From positions 4,039,503 through 4,103,502 of the forward strand of contig NC_045143.1 of assembly GCF_008831285.2 (NCBI RefSeq): a DNA stretch of 64,000 nt, given 5' to 3'. The notes beneath the pieces were generated by a model. It did not search any database. It saw only the letters and a list, made by a program, of their open reading frames with translations, and was not told where the DNA came from. Source of the stretch: Nymphaea colorata. Taxonomy: Eukaryota; Streptophyta; Magnoliopsida; Nymphaeales; Nymphaeaceae. Positions 1 through 13,696 of this stretch are shown here, piece by piece (position 1 is the stretch's first letter; every line of letters starts with the position of its first letter). Position numbers and translations under genes: made by a program.

Positions 1-974
1 TTCTATCATTATATGTTGATGACATATTACTAACTGGAAATGATAACGATATGATTGTCAAAACGAAGACTTGGCTGAACAAAAACTTCGAAATGAAGGA
101 CTTGGGTGAAGCTTCATACATATTAGGAATAAAGATCACTCGAGATAGAGACTCAAGAATTCTGAGTTTGAGCCAAGAACGATATATTGATTATATCCTA
201 AAGAAATTTCGAATGCAAGATTGCAAACCAATTGGAACTCCCATAGCTAAAGGAGCAAATCTAAGCAGGAACGATTGTCTTGGAGAAGAACATCAGAAAT
301 TACATGTTCCTTATGCACAGGCTGTTGGTAGTCTAATGTATCTAATGTTGTGTACCAGACCTGACATAAGTTTTCCTATCGGTCTGGTAAGTCGTTATCA
401 AAGTAATCCTGGATGGCCACATTGGCAAGCAGTAAAAAGGATTTTTCGGTATATTAAAGGAACAAAAGGACTGAAATTGTCCTACTAAGCTAATGAGCTG
501 ACCTTAGTTGGCTATTCAGATGCAGATTTTGCAGGATGCAAAAACGATAGTAAGTCTACATCTGGTTATGTATTCCTTTTTGGAGGTGGAGCGATAGCCT
601 GGTCCTACAAGAAGCAGGGATGTGTTGCTCAACACACACAAGAAGCAGAATATGTAGCATGTAATGTTGCCACCACATTTGCTGTCTGGATAAATCGGTT
701 CTTGAAAGACTTGAAATTAGATCTTGATCATGAACCAGTTCAACTATATTGTGATAATCAGGCAGCGATATCACTTATGAAAAATGGAGCTGTGAGCTCA
801 AAGAGTAAACATATAATGGTGAAATACCATTATGTTCATGAAATGATTGAGAAAAATGAAATCTCAGTCGAATACATGCCTACCAATGACATGGTAGCAG
901 ATCCCCTTACCAAGGGAATATCAGAAGACTTGTTTACCAAGCATGTAGCCCATATGAGGCTGAGATATATTTGA
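1..974 (+). pseudogene. Ty1/copia polyprotein 3' end: reverse transcriptase and RNase H, one nonsense codon
   Basis: One reading frame runs from base 3 to the TGA at 972-974. It begins inside reverse transcriptase at the catalytic YVDD (bases 12-23, LSLYVDDILL). It continues through copia connection motifs (MKDLGEASYILGIKI, QAVGSLMYL, TRPDISF) into RNase H, with YSDADFAG, the EAEY glutamate and the CDNQAA aspartate visible. It ends in the usual ADPLTKG segment. The frame is broken once, by TAA at 486-488, just before RNase H; no other stop or frameshift is seen. The 5' part (gag, protease, integrase, first half of RT) lies outside the window. The single lesion suggests a fairly young inactive copy. 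Confidence 0.93.
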
Positions 975-1127
975 ATGGTTGCGATGGAAAAAACCTTGAA
1001 TGAAAAACCTCGCTAAGAACCTTGAACCAAAATTCAAGTTACGATGGACAAACCAATGATGGAAAACCTCGTAACTTAGAAACAGTAAACCCACATAAAG
1101 TGGAAGCAAACTGTCGGTCTCATGGCC

Positions 1128-1680
1128 AAGTGGGAGATGTTGGGTAATGGCCTTGAGCCCGATCCATTTCCCTCTATAACTGCAAAGGAGATCCTGCAGT
1201 TATGGAATTAAAGCAGGAAATAAATCAAATATTAAAGTTTCCGTTTTAATTCTTACCATAAATCTTCATGCCATAACCGTAGCTGGGATTTGGGGAAACC
1301 CTGAGAGGCGGTCTATATAGCCCAGCCTCTATTCATCTAAAGGTGACGTTGAGAAATCAACTGCGCGTCTCTCAGAAGCAAACCCCCAAAATCAATTTTA
1401 CTCTTGCTTCTTCCCTTTTCTCTTCTATTTTGTCGCAGGTGCTGCTGTTGAATCGTGGCTAAAGAATCACCAAAACCTTCCGCTGCTATACTTCTTCAGA
1501 GTTTCCATCACTTTCCGTTCTCAATTGAGGCTGGAGCAGAGTTGAACACTTCTGACTAATGTCTTTGGGAAAATTTGGTTAACCTGAACTCTCCTCACAC
1601 CCAGCTAAACCTGATTACTTGTACACCATCTAACGCCATATACCATTCTGGGTTCCTTTGATCACACTGAACAGCTAGCA
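1128..1680 (+). mobile_element. Polypurine tract and 3' LTR of the copia element (right end approximate)
   Basis: A polypurine tract (aagtgggaga, 1128-1137) is followed directly by TGTTGGGTAATGG at 1138, the expected TG start of a copia 3' LTR. A TATA box (gtctatatag, 1311-1320) lies about 170 bases in, followed by a pyrimidine-rich leader typical of an LTR U3/R boundary. The 154 bases between the polyprotein stop and the tract are untranslated and contain repeated 'cctcg' motifs. I cannot fix the LTR right end because the 5' LTR is outside the window; 1680 is an estimate. Confidence 0.7.
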
Positions 1681-1689
1681 ACTTAATGA

Positions 1690-4600
1690 AGCAAAGGCCG
1701 TTCAGCTCATCATGGATCCACTTAGTCGGGCAACACCAGATTTTGCAAGATAGTCATATGAAGACATTTCATCTAACATTTCATCAACAAATCTCGCTTA
1801 AGCATCAATATTAGCCCCGTTAACCATAGTTGCGCCATCATGATTAGACTTGTAGAAGTGCCATGACAGAACAAGTTTTTAAACTTCAAAAGAACAAGAA
1901 AATACTAATCGATCTTATTCTATTGGTACATCTAAAATCTCGTCGTCTATAAGTAGTTATTTGGTACTCCTCTAATACTTTTCACCGCCCTTAATCAAAC
2001 CATCATCCACATGGTGCATCTTTTGTTACTCGATCGAAGTTGCCATGTTTGCAAATTAGATGTGCACAATGTCCTTTTCAATGATCTTCTTGGTGAACAG
2101 TATATATCTTAATTTTATCACTATATATAGCCAGGTTAGCCAGTTCATCCTCATTATGTGTACCCGACTTTTCCAACCCTTGAACACACAGCTAGACACC
2201 AGGCAATTGTTTAAGTGCATGCTAATACCATTTTCTTGTGGATATTGGACATCTTACATTTTGGTTGTTTCTTCTTCTACTTCTTAAATTACTGATCTAT
2301 ATTCTGGTATACGACAATAATAGTATCTTTATGACGTACTTTCGAATCATTTATATGCTCGCGTTTTTCAACAATAAACACCCGTTACCTAATTACTTTG
2401 CTCAACATTTTTTGCTATATATGTTAAGATCAGGGAAGTAGCTTGGTGCAATTAAACTTAGAGAAAGGTAGGGCACCTTGTCCTTTGGTGAATGAGCAGA
2501 AGAGTTAAGAAGAAGTTAAAGCATGGCCGTGGGAGGATATGAAAATCATGAAGAATGGAGTGAGATAGAAGCTACTCAATCTAGGAGACCATATATGAAG
2601 AGTTTATTTTTAGGTACAAGAAAGTGAGTACCATACCCTTTTATAAATAGTTACTGAAACCAAGAAAATTAAACCACAATAAGAATGTTTCATAACCAGA
2701 ACATATTTTAATCTTCAATATAAAGTTAACAGCCAACAACATGAAGTCCTAAATAATTTGGAGACTTTTGGTGTAGCTCTCGAAAACGAAATTCGTTTCG
2801 CATGACCAAAGGAAAGCCGCTTGGTGAGTAGCACAAGACATGCATGAACCATAGATAAGTAAATAGTTGCAGAGGTTTTGAGCTTGAAAAACACAGCTGG
2901 ATGCTTCTCTCTCGAATTATTTCACAAATTACTTGTAAAAGGCTAATCGCTTATGCACTCAATTCCATGGTCGATTTGCTTTTAATTTGAGATATGGAAA
3001 GATATTTTTAACTCTGTAAACAAATTTTTTTACAACGCATGAATTTTTATTTGATCAGTATGAAGGTTTTGTAGTGCTATAAATTAACCTTATTTTACAT
3101 ATGAAAAAATTTAACGACGTCGAAATTCTCAGCTATGTGTACATTACAAGCGCACGCTTTTTTATTTAAAAAAATATATATCCAACAGATGAGTTCAGAC
3201 GCATTTACATGGTATGAATTTTCTCATTTATTTGTTAGGTTTCATGATTTCATCTCAGGTCAGTGTCTCCTGCAAATCCTCATTTTGGTGAATGTTTCAT
3301 TGAGATGGCGCACGTTCAGGAACATAAAGATTTACGCTATCAACTTCATGTCTTCGGTTTCGGAAACCGGATATATCTAAAACGGCAATTGAGATTTGGC
3401 TTTGGCAATAAATTTTCGTTATCCCGTTGTCTAGTTTCTTCATGGAAGTACTGCTGCTATCGCCAATCAAACTTAGTAATCCATGTCCGCCAGTCTCCTG
3501 TTTTTATGAGGAAGCTGCATGTTCCAACCTGACTTGGGCAGATTTAATGCAGTTTGATCTTCCGCATCCCATTTTCTGAAAAGAAAATACTGAACATATT
3601 GGTAATGTCAGAAGCAATGAAGTATGCTGCCAACATGAGGGACAACTTAAATGCATCCCAGACCATGCATCCCTATGGAGGATGGGCGAAACACGTCTAC
3701 CTTTCGGAAGTAGATGAAGGATCGATGACCAAATAGCCTCTGAATCTTAGAAATGAAGATCCAAGAAGCATAGTGGATTATGTGTTTATAGTACGACCAT
3801 TTCTAATTCCGCGTATCTTTTGATCTTTCTTTTCATTGCATCCGCAAGAGCAAGCAATACTTACTTGAAGTTTTTGAGCATTACAAGAACTATAATCCTT
3901 GGTTCTTGGTAAATTAATCTGAACTTAGTTAGCCAAAGCAAAATCAGGAGCTTGTCCACCTTAAGCCACACTGCATAATTCGGGCCGGCGATCGCTTTTG
4001 TCATCTACCAATGATTGCGGCATTTGGGGATTCAGCAGACATCAATATCAATGGTCAACAATTCATGGGTCTAGAGGATAGGTGAAAATTTACTCTTCCA
4101 TAATAAATAGCCATTTCAGTCAAGTTGCAGTGGCACCTGCAGATTGCGAAATATTAAATACTGCAGACGGCTAATTGGAGAAGGACCCAATGCTGGCTAG
4201 AGATCTACAAAAAGGACGGCCAAAGAGCACCAAAAATCAAAGTTTTGACGTGATTCCGCTTGCCAATAATATGTAAAAGATTTTCTTCGAGCACAACTAA
4301 AGTGAATGAAGTTTTATTCAGGACAGACATGAGAGAAAGTATCTCCTAACAAAAAAAATTGCCTTGCAGAAAGTTTGATTGGACTAAATGCATGAGAAAA
4401 ACATTCGGTGCGGGATGAGAAAAATGGAATGGAAGCAAAATTTAAGAGCCAAGTAAAATTTAAATAACGGATATGGAGGCTTCCTTCTGGAACATTTTTG
4501 CTACATGTTTGATTGGTTTAGTAAGAAGAGGTTTTTGTTGTTCAGCCTCATCCTTTTTTATCCTCTTTCTACTTCCAAACCTGTCTTGGACTTCACATGT

Positions 4601-6110
4601 TGAGTCGTCTTTATCAATTTTCAATTCTTCTTTTTAATAAATACAAATAATTTCAAGTTTCCATAACCTAATTGTTCACTTCCAGACCTACCCTTTATGA
4701 TTGAGTTCGTCCTTTCTGTGAAAGAAATCATCTTTACCAACTCTCTCTTTTTAGTAGTACAAATATTTCATGTTCCCCATTGTCCTTCACAACTTCAAGT
4801 TGAACTATAGAACAATTTGTGATCGTCGTCGTTATGAACCTTCTTTCTACAGTGTACAGTACAAAGATTTTCAGGCCTCCGTCACCTTTTCAGGTAACTA
4901 TATTCTTTGAAGAAGCTCCCCACTTACTTCATTTGCATAGTTTTCACTGTCCCGATGCATCTTTCATGGAGTAAAGAACCTTACCAAATTTTCAGATCAG
5001 TGGGGCACTGCAACGTAACTTCACGAAAACTCTGCCATGACATTTTTAAAAAGATAACCAAACTTTTTTAGTGCCACAATTCCAGCTTGGTGAATCGCCA
5101 TTTTCGTCAAGTCATCTCATTAATATTTATAGCAAGAGGGGATCTGCCAAAATATTTATTACCAACCTTATAAAAAACTTCAAATTTGGAACTGAATACA
5201 CGTGAAAACAGGTTGAAGATCGCCTCTGCTCTCCTCTGCACAAGTGCACGCCAACGAGGTGGTCCAATTGGCCGACTGTAAAGGAATCAAAAGAGCGCCA
5301 CTGGTGATTTTCTTATTTCTTGAAAAAGCCAAGACAGAGTCTTATTTAAACCATTTAAGGATATTATAACGCTTGCTTTTATCACATGAAAGTGGGATTT
5401 GCTGCTCCGTCTACTAGGAAATATGCATATTATCGATGGTCCAACCTCACAGGACCTACAACAGGGAATACATATCACCGGTATTATTCGCTTTTTTCCC
5501 TTGTGGTTGTGCTAGTGGACATCCTTGTCCACATGAATTATATATACACAACAAATATATAGATATAAGGAGAGCGGGAAGGTAATGGGAAGGTGGTTTG
5601 CTACTTAAAATATTGTCTTCCCTTAAAGTATTGAGCTTTTACGTTTCTATTATCGTGGCATCATAGTTTTTTTTTGTCCTCAATACATATTTCAACACAA
5701 ATCTTGTAGATTCTCTAGAAAACGGTATTTGGTAACAATTAGGACACGCGTACGGCTGGAGCAGAATGTCCCATCACAGGAGGAGGATTTGATGGTTTTG
5801 GGGATGGGGAAGCGCCGTAGAGATAAGGGTGGGAAAGAAGGGTTGTTTTTTCTGGTTTTGTGGTCAAACGTTCAGAATCACAAGGACAAGGATCATCGGT
5901 AAGCACAATGGTGGCAAACCCTAGAACATGATTGAAGTGGGATGGATGGCATCAATGCAAGCGAAAAGAGAGGGAGAGAAAGAGGAGAATGGTTATTATT
6001 TAATGGCGGAAAGACAGGCGCATGACCCTCTCCTTCTGCGTCTCTCTCTCTCACCTGCTTTATTCGGCAACCATCGCAGAGATACCACTCAGCTTTCTTA
6101 TCCCTCCATC
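1690..6110. other. Intergenic, no gene recognised
   Basis: This is AT-rich sequence with only short unsupported open frames. None shows a recognisable domain, a splice-compatible neighbour or a codon pattern unlike background. It separates the copia remnant from the MIR156 cluster, and its last few hundred bases (from about 5.7 kb) probably include the MIR156 promoter. Confidence 0.6.
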
Positions 6111-6122
6111 CCCTCCTGCACC

Positions 6123-6132
6123 CCTATTTATG
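6123..6132 (+). promoter_or_regulatory. Possible TATA box of the MIR156 primary transcript
   Basis: ctatttatgg lies about 255 bases upstream of the first miR156 guide. It is followed by a strongly CT-rich stretch (about 6204-6260), common in plant 5' leaders and core promoters. This is inference from position and composition; no transcript evidence is available. Confidence 0.35.
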
Positions 6133-6377
6133 GCCCCCGCCTTCGTTTAGCCCTTGTCAGCTCATAGCTCCCGCTTCGTAGCACGGGCTTTAGATTACAA
6201 GGCCCTCTCTCCCTCCCTCTCTCTCAGTCTCAATCCCTGTCTTCTCGCTTTCTTTTTCTTCCTGGTGTAACACTTTTAGCTTTTCCTTTCCTTGGGACTC
6301 AAAAAACACAGAGATTTTTGACCCCTTGCAATTAGTGCCCCTCTTTCTCTATGTTTTTGGTTGTTGTGCATGCAAAG

Positions 6378-6470
6378 GAGGCGACAGAAGAGAGTGAGCA
6401 CACACGGTGTTTCTTGCATGGGGGGTTCATGCTTGAAGCTGTGCGTGCTCACTCTCTCTCTGTCATCCCT
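6378..6470 (+). ncRNA. MIR156: MIR156 precursor hairpin, copy 1 (C-start guide)
   Basis: The 5' arm holds CGACAGAAGAGAGTGAGCAC at 6382-6401. It matches the conserved miR156 guide in its C-start form, as in Arabidopsis miR156g. The 3' arm at about 6443-6466 (gtgcgtgctcactctctctc, then tgtcat) is the imperfect complement, so the transcript folds into a short stem-loop. The guide lies on the 5' arm as usual for MIR156. miR156 directs cleavage and translational repression of SPL transcription-factor mRNAs and holds plants in the juvenile phase. The loop shares 'tttcttgcatgg' and 'catgcttgaagct' with the other two copies, so all three are paralogues. Confidence 0.95.
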
Positions 6471-6607
6471 GGTTGCTTTGCACAGGAGAGGTAGTGTGTG
6501 TGCGTGCGTGCTTGTGTGTGTGTGATTATGGTGTTTGCAAGTGCGTATTGTGGTGTGTAATATGGCCTTTCTTCATTCACTGCAGAATGCATGGAGAGAT
6601 GGAGGGA

Positions 6608-6706
6608 GGGGGTGACAGAAGAGAGCGAGCACACATGGGGCTTTTCTTGCATGGATTTGTGGTCATGCTTGAGGCTATGCGTGCTCGCTTCTCTCTCTGT
6701 CATCCC
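6608..6706 (+). ncRNA. MIR156: MIR156 precursor hairpin, copy 2 (GCGAGCAC guide variant)
   Basis: The guide TGACAGAAGAGAGCGAGCAC lies at 6613-6632 and differs from canonical miR156a by one T-to-C change near the 3' end. The opposite arm (gtgctcgcttctctctctgt, 6681-6700, then ca) carries the compensating G, so pairing is kept. The start-to-start distance to copy 1 is 231 bases on the same strand, close enough for both to come from one primary transcript. This arrangement resembles the tandem MIR156b/c loci of grasses (established knowledge; the orthology is not tested here). Confidence 0.95.
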
Positions 6707-7753
6707 CACACTCTCTCTTTGGGGGAGAGGAAGAGAGAGAGAGAGATAGGTGCATGTGCGTGATCTGGCACGCGGGTTTCTTGGCAGTAGTGCCTCATTA
6801 GTTTTCTTGATTGGAAATCTGCGCCTAGGTTCATGTCTTCCTGTTAAACTATTTTCTGAATTACCCGACTTGGAAGATTGCTGCTTTCCCCAGCACCAGA
6901 GATAGAGAGGAAGACTGATCAACATGTGACACATCCTTTATTTTATCTTACCATCACCTTCTGGAAAAAGTTTAACCTGACCAGAGGGGCGTTCTCCCTG
7001 AGTAAGAGAGAGAGACAGACGAAGGGTAAGAAACCTTGGCCTTAGACAGGTAGACTAGCATGGCCTTGTAAGGAAACGTGTGACATGATCCCAGATCCAG
7101 AAGGGTTCGCCGTGGAGAGAGAGATCTAGAGAGCGAGCGGATGTGGCTTGATCAAGAAAGATTTATCTATTTCGTGGAGGGAGGGAGGGAGAAAAACTAT
7201 TCCTAGATCAAGAAAAATTTCTCCCTCTCGGTCGCCCTCAGAGAAAGAGAGAGACAAAGAGGGAGGGAGGGATCTTGTCTCTTGATCCTTCTATTGCCTT
7301 CTATGAAGGCGGACCAGTCCTTATTTTTTTCGGTGAGAATTCATAACTTGTTATTATTACGCCTTGGATTCCTAAGACCAACCTATTTTTGCCATGGAGT
7401 TGTTGTGTAGAGACACGGGAATGGCTTAAACCTATTTCAGCATCCACCATGCTAGCTTTATCCTTGATCTTCTTTTTCTCTTTCATTTTTCTACCCTAAG
7501 TTGGTATTTTGATGACTGGTTGATTACACTGGAATTCGCTTTCTCGTATGTTGCTGATCATGTTATGAGAAATGATTTTCCGGATTGTTATTTCTTTTTC
7601 TCTCTATCTGTACTTGTGAAGGCACCATAGAAATCAACGCATGTACTTGCTGCAGGACAGTGCTGAATGGAATTTCATGGACTGTGAACAATTATATGGT
7701 GCCCTCGATGGATGCACTCAGGTACTTGCCTGATACTGCTGTACGACTTCCAC

Positions 7754-7790
<37 letters not shown>

Positions 7791-10700
7791 CCCCAAAACA
7801 TATAATGCCAACATTTTGCTTTTCTTGTTTTCCTTGTTACAAATCTATGCTTGTAGGGCGACTAGTTCAGGCTTTCTTTTTGAAGAAAGGCTGAGATTGG
7901 ACATACAAATCTCTTTACTCGCGTCTTCTTTCAAGATCAGCATGATCGAGGCAGACCGTCTAAAAGCATAAGCAGTAGTTTTTATGGTTCTTATGCGGGT
8001 CTTTCTTTCTTAATAGATGGAGTGTTATTCAGATCAATCTGTGTCATATAGTCCAATCAACAATTTCTTCTCTTTCAAGAAGCTTGTTTTTAGTATCAGC
8101 CTATATACCTGCAGGAAGGAAAATTTAGGAGTTAAGAATTAGTTCCTTGGAAGAATATTGTATGAGGAAGCGTATAGCTCCAAAGTTTAGGAGATCATGT
8201 ATGATTAACTGTAATTACTATGTCAGAGTGTTCCTTGTTTGCCACTAACATTTTGATTGTAAACAACACCCTCCTGCTGGTTGTTCAGTAATTAGACAAA
8301 TTCTAATCTTTTTGGAAGTTTTCGTTTGCTATTTCATTTCATTGTCACATGAGTTACGAGGCAAGCTTACACATCTTTGGTGAGCTTTGAGGATTCCTTC
8401 GTTTGGAATCTTTTTGAAATTTTGATAGGAAGCAAAACTAACATCTTGCTAGGTCTATAGTTTTACGTGTTCATTAAAGAACACTGTAACAGGAGCAAGT
8501 ACTTCAAATTTCCCTCCCCACCTCCCCAGAAAAAGAGAATAATAACTTGTTTTTGGCTGAAACACTGTCGGTTTAGGACTAGGTGACATTAATTTGGATC
8601 GATCTGCGTGGACTAGAAGGGAGGAATCAATCATGTATTAGTGGATACTGTCTGTGAAGGTGCAATTAGGTAGATTGATACTCGGTATAGAGAGGCACAT
8701 CAAGAGCTGAAAATGGTTGTTACGAAAATTCTGATCTGTTGAAAGCTGCAGCAGTTTCTAGGAACTGGTTATAAGGTTGCACTTGGAAGAAGAGAGAAGT
8801 AACCGTAGATTAATGCTAGTGTGAACAAGTCATATTTTTTGTTTATTGTTCATCTAGTACGTGTAAGTTTGTGATTATGACCAGGTTGACTAGACGTCAC
8901 GAATTCAGAAAAGCTAAAAAGGTTTTCCTTTTTAAAGAACGAAAGTTTGATTTTCCCTCCATAGACCCTCATCAGTCAACTCTGTCAAAGGAAAATTAAT
9001 TAAAAAGTAATAAAAAATGAGTTTTCTTTTTCCATTGTATGCTTTTTGTATGCATATTTTATGTATCCATGAGATAAACCAACTTTTCAGCTTCTAGTTA
9101 TACCATATCTAAAAATAATGAATCAGAAAAAACTAAGTTGCTAAGGAAAATTGGTTGAGAGATGACTATTTGACTACTTAGTCACGGCGTCAAAAAATAC
9201 AATGAATATACATATGATGGTTCCATGGCAGTAAAATTTTAAAAAAAATATTCAGGGTTAAATTACCCAATAATTTGGGACTAATTGTGTTGTGCTTCTC
9301 AAGATAAGCTTTGAAAACTCTTGACTTGCAGTTCACATGAAATACACAAGGGAACAAATAAATCTAACGCATATTCTTTTCCATAACAGCACATTGGCTG
9401 GCTTCCAATTGAAATTTCTTGCGATCTCTGCTGTCCACAAGGGAGCACACCCTCCTTTGGCTTTGCAGAGGGAACCACCGTTTATGGTTTTTTAATTTGT
9501 GGCGTCCTCAACTTGGTGAATTTCAAAGTCACTCCTATGGGAAGAACAAGGCCATTGTTGGTTAATCAGATCTATCAGATGGTGATTTTTTGATGTATTT
9601 CTTGATCCACAAGGCTAGGAAGCATAGTAACTTCATTTCTTGTACCCTGACCCTTTTCCAATATAGCATTTTATCAGAGATGGCGTTTTTGGATATTGAG
9701 GTTAGCTACAGGTGAGCGGTACAGATTCATAATGCTATTCATGTCAAGCATGCAAACTTTCTCCAAGTTATTTCATTAATGACTTCTTCCCTCAGTGCAT
9801 TGAGGAGATCCTCTAGGTGGCAATAGCAGTAGTATTGTTTTTCCAACTGTTCTTAAGATTCTAATTAATTTATGGTATTTGATGTTTAGTGTTTGTTAAT
9901 TATGGTAATATTTGGGGCACAAACTTAGTAGAAAAATATTGAACAGGAGTGCCAAAATGTGAACAGTTCTGATTCTCAACATTTTTCTTTATCTTCGACC
10001 GCTTTCCTTGTGTTAAATTAATTTGAAGCGACGCTGGTTGCATGCTACTCTCTCTGAGTACCAAGCTTTCAGCATATTGGACATATATGCGCTGATCTAC
10101 CTTGACTTCGTTCTCAATGTCTTTTTCGACTCATCCAAGAATGTCGATCTAGCCTCTCTTGGTGCCTTTTGTCCCGTGTGGAGCAACATAAACTGTGAAC
10201 TGATGACGTTGATGAGCTGCAAGCTTATATGTAATCAAGCTTACAAATCTTGATATGTCGATTGAGAAGAAATTTATCTTCATGTGAATGTGGACTTCTG
10301 AATTGATAAATCTTTTCCTTAAATTCTTTGGCTGCAAATCTCCATGCCTATCCTGAGATGAGGATCTTCATAATGGGCGGATGAGAAAAAGGGTGAAAGC
10401 AGTTTCATCCATTGGATTATTGCCTCGTTGGAATTTCTCTATTTTCACAGCCTTTTCTAAATTTGGCACTACATGTAATTTTCCGGTGCTTTAACTTTAT
10501 CCAGAAGCAAGCAGTCAGGACCAGGGAACCTATATTTCTTATTCATACGTGTGAACTTCTGACTTCACATGAGCTGCTGTTGTGTGTTTGAACTTATGAT
10601 TTTACTGAACACCACTAATTCAGAAAAGCGAATGACATATTAAGTGATTTTTATAATGGAATTCAATATTTTCTACAATGCATTTATGCCGTCATATCAT

Positions 10701-13658
10701 GATTTTTTTTTTCTTGTGTTGGCCCGGTTTGGAGATAGCTTGTTCTTTCATGTTGGAGTCTTCTGTTCTGGTGTTAACGACCAGTACTGCATGCATGACA
10801 TTGCAGTTGTTGAATTTTTTACTGTACTAAAAACTCAATTCTCCTTCCTTTTATCTCTTATATATCTAACTCACAATGATTTTTTTCTCATATTTCATTC
10901 TTTCTTGTATTATGAACATTTTCCCTTTTTCAATGAAAAGTATATCACTGCTTTTACACTCCAATGTACCTGCGTAACCTTGTGCTAAGATTACTGGGAG
11001 CAATTCGGATTAGAGGTCATTGTTTCGTCTAAAGCACTCAAATTGTTGGCTCCATCAAATTGGAAAAATTGGCCCAACCTTGTAATTGTACTTATGTTTT
11101 TAGCATGACACACAGTTAACGATGGTATATATGTATATTCCTGGCATTTTCAGATTTTGGGTATACGATCATAAATGGACATGAAAATCAGGAAGGTTTA
11201 TGAAGTGCCTGGTGAAATGGCTGCATGATATCTAATAGAAGGCAAAGGAAGAAAGGGAGATCAGAGCTCATGCATATCCATTTGGCAAGTAAATGAACCA
11301 TGACTCCAAACCAAACTTGCAAATTAAAGAAAGTAATGACATTTTTTAAATAATGAAGCTACAAGTACATGGCTACATTCTCAAACATTGTCCTGCCAAA
11401 TGTTTGAACTTGTAATCATTTGAAACTGCTAAATTGAAGAGGGAAAACAGAGAGACATGACACAAAGCCGTGTAATTTGCTTTAGTCCATCACTAAAATC
11501 ATTTCCTGCTTCATATTCAATGTGGTAAGCGCTTCAACTGTTTCATTACTCAAATTCAGAGTGATGGTACGATATTGTACACATGGGCATTGTCCTGTCA
11601 GAAACTTGGTATGTTTGTATTAAGAAAATTCTGGTTTAGGAGAAGATGTTGTGCTTATCAGGTAGTGTTTTTTTCAATGATTTCAACTGTACATCTTTTT
11701 ACCTTATTGATCATTTTTGGATATTTACCGGGGCACCATCGAGGGGCTATCTTTGACTCCATGCATCTTAGTTTTTAATTTCCTTCCTGATGATTGCTGT
11801 TCGTTATGCTTAGATGTGGATTTCGGTGTGCTACATAGTAAGCTTATTAGAATCTTTTGTGCTTTTGAAACATGGGTTGGATTATACATTTTGCCAGTGT
11901 TTTGCATTACAATTAAAGTCATTATAAGTAATTGTGGTAGTTGGTAGTTCGATGGTTGTACAAGGCTGGTTAATTTGCTGACTTTGATCTTGCTGGTTGA
12001 ATTCCAGCTATCTCAGTGTTGATTTGGGTTTGCAATAAAGCTCAGTATTCGGACTTTATATGGTATGTAACTAGTACTGTGTGAATACGAACTTAAATGG
12101 TGTATGCTTGTGCTACTTGGTCGGGTTAAGTGGTTGTTATTCTATTTCATCTAGTATATCAAGCTTGATTAGTTTAGTAGATTAGTGTTTGTGCTGTTCA
12201 AGTGTCGCCTTTTGGAAATTTTTGGTTAAATATTGATTCCTTCTGCTTGCAGTTCTGCCTAGTTTAATCACACAGTCTGGTCGCGTTGATCCTAGTTGTG
12301 CAACTGATCAGTTGATTTAGATGACTGGAGGGTTAGTCCACATTCTCATTTGCTTCTGATTCTGGAGGACCGCCTACTGTAGAACGATGGGAACAAGTGC
12401 AGACAGGTAGCAGCAGAGATCACCATCACCAGCACGTCGATCTTTCACCTAAAGCGAGGGATGCATAATATCCAGCATGTCATATTATCCCGCGTGTCCT
12501 AGCACATGTTTCTGGTTTTAAAGCAAACTACCGCGGCGGTACCAGTCAAATAAGATTATATCTTTGCCATTGCAGTTGCACTGTAAAATGTTCTTTATTT
12601 TAAGTTTGTAACCATATACAGGATACTCTCTAAAGCTTTGTTGGGCAATTAAGTTGAAGCAGCATCATACACTATGATGTTTAAGAGTCACTTCAGCAGG
12701 AAAGAAGTTACATATGTAGGAGATTCTACACAATGAGAGGTGATTCATGTAATGAAAGTTGCAAAAATGAGATGGAGAACGAGGTGGTCTTTTAGTTCTT
12801 GCATATATTGATGAGCTGTTCATAGTTATGGTTAGTTTGCTAATTATGGTTGGATTCTCTCAATGGTACTGAACTTGAGTGTCCTATATATGCTTGATGT
12901 AGAGCCTTGCACCACTCAGGTGGATGCGGTTCCTGGACTATCAATCCTAAGGAAAAAGTCTCGAATTATGTCTGGATCCAGAGCTCCTGTTTTTTGGAAT
13001 TCTATGTAGAAAATATTGAAATTCTTGAACCAGATCTTTGCCCATTTTGGAATTCTATGTAAACCCTTTGAATATGTTGTACATCTATTGGTTAATTTCA
13101 ACCAAAGCCTTGTGCGACCTTAATTCATGTGCGAGTTAGTTCGGGCTGGGGCTGTCCGAATTTTACTATCTAAACTAGATATGCATTGGATCAGGTATTA
13201 AACTCCTGTTTTTCTCTATCTTCAGTCATTTACGTTAAGAAAGATTCACCTTTCAAACTAATGGTGGAGTTGGAAAACTGAATTACGGTTTTAAAGGGGC
13301 CGGTTTTAAAGGGGCCGAAATATCAGTTTTCAAAATTTTTTGAAATTTTTAAAATTTATTTGTAATTTAAAAAAAAATTGAGATTTGAGGGTCAGGGCTC
13401 CTGCCGCCACCCCGCCCCCCGGTTCTGCCTCTGGTTCAAACAAACAGCATGGATTTCATGTCCACAGTTTTCAAATGTGTTTTACGAAGATAAACGCCTC
13501 TTACATCTGACCGGGAAAATATCCTTCAGATGACAGGTCGAGAGTTCTCAAATCCATGCAGACTTAAGATCATGACCTCCGATCTAAAAAGGTTTAGGTT
13601 CAACCAGTGCTCGAGACAGAAATTAATTTTGGTTGGAGGGGTATTAATCTGGGCATCA

Positions 13659-13696
<38 letters not shown>
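13659..13696. repeat. (AT)n-(GT)n compound microsatellite
   Basis: Uninterrupted AT dinucleotides turn into GT dinucleotides, as seen directly in the sequence. Confidence 0.95.

Noticed and set aside
6449-6934. 161-codon minus-strand frame over the MIR156 pair
   Set aside because: It is antisense to two miRNA hairpins and made of CT/GA-rich low-complexity codons.
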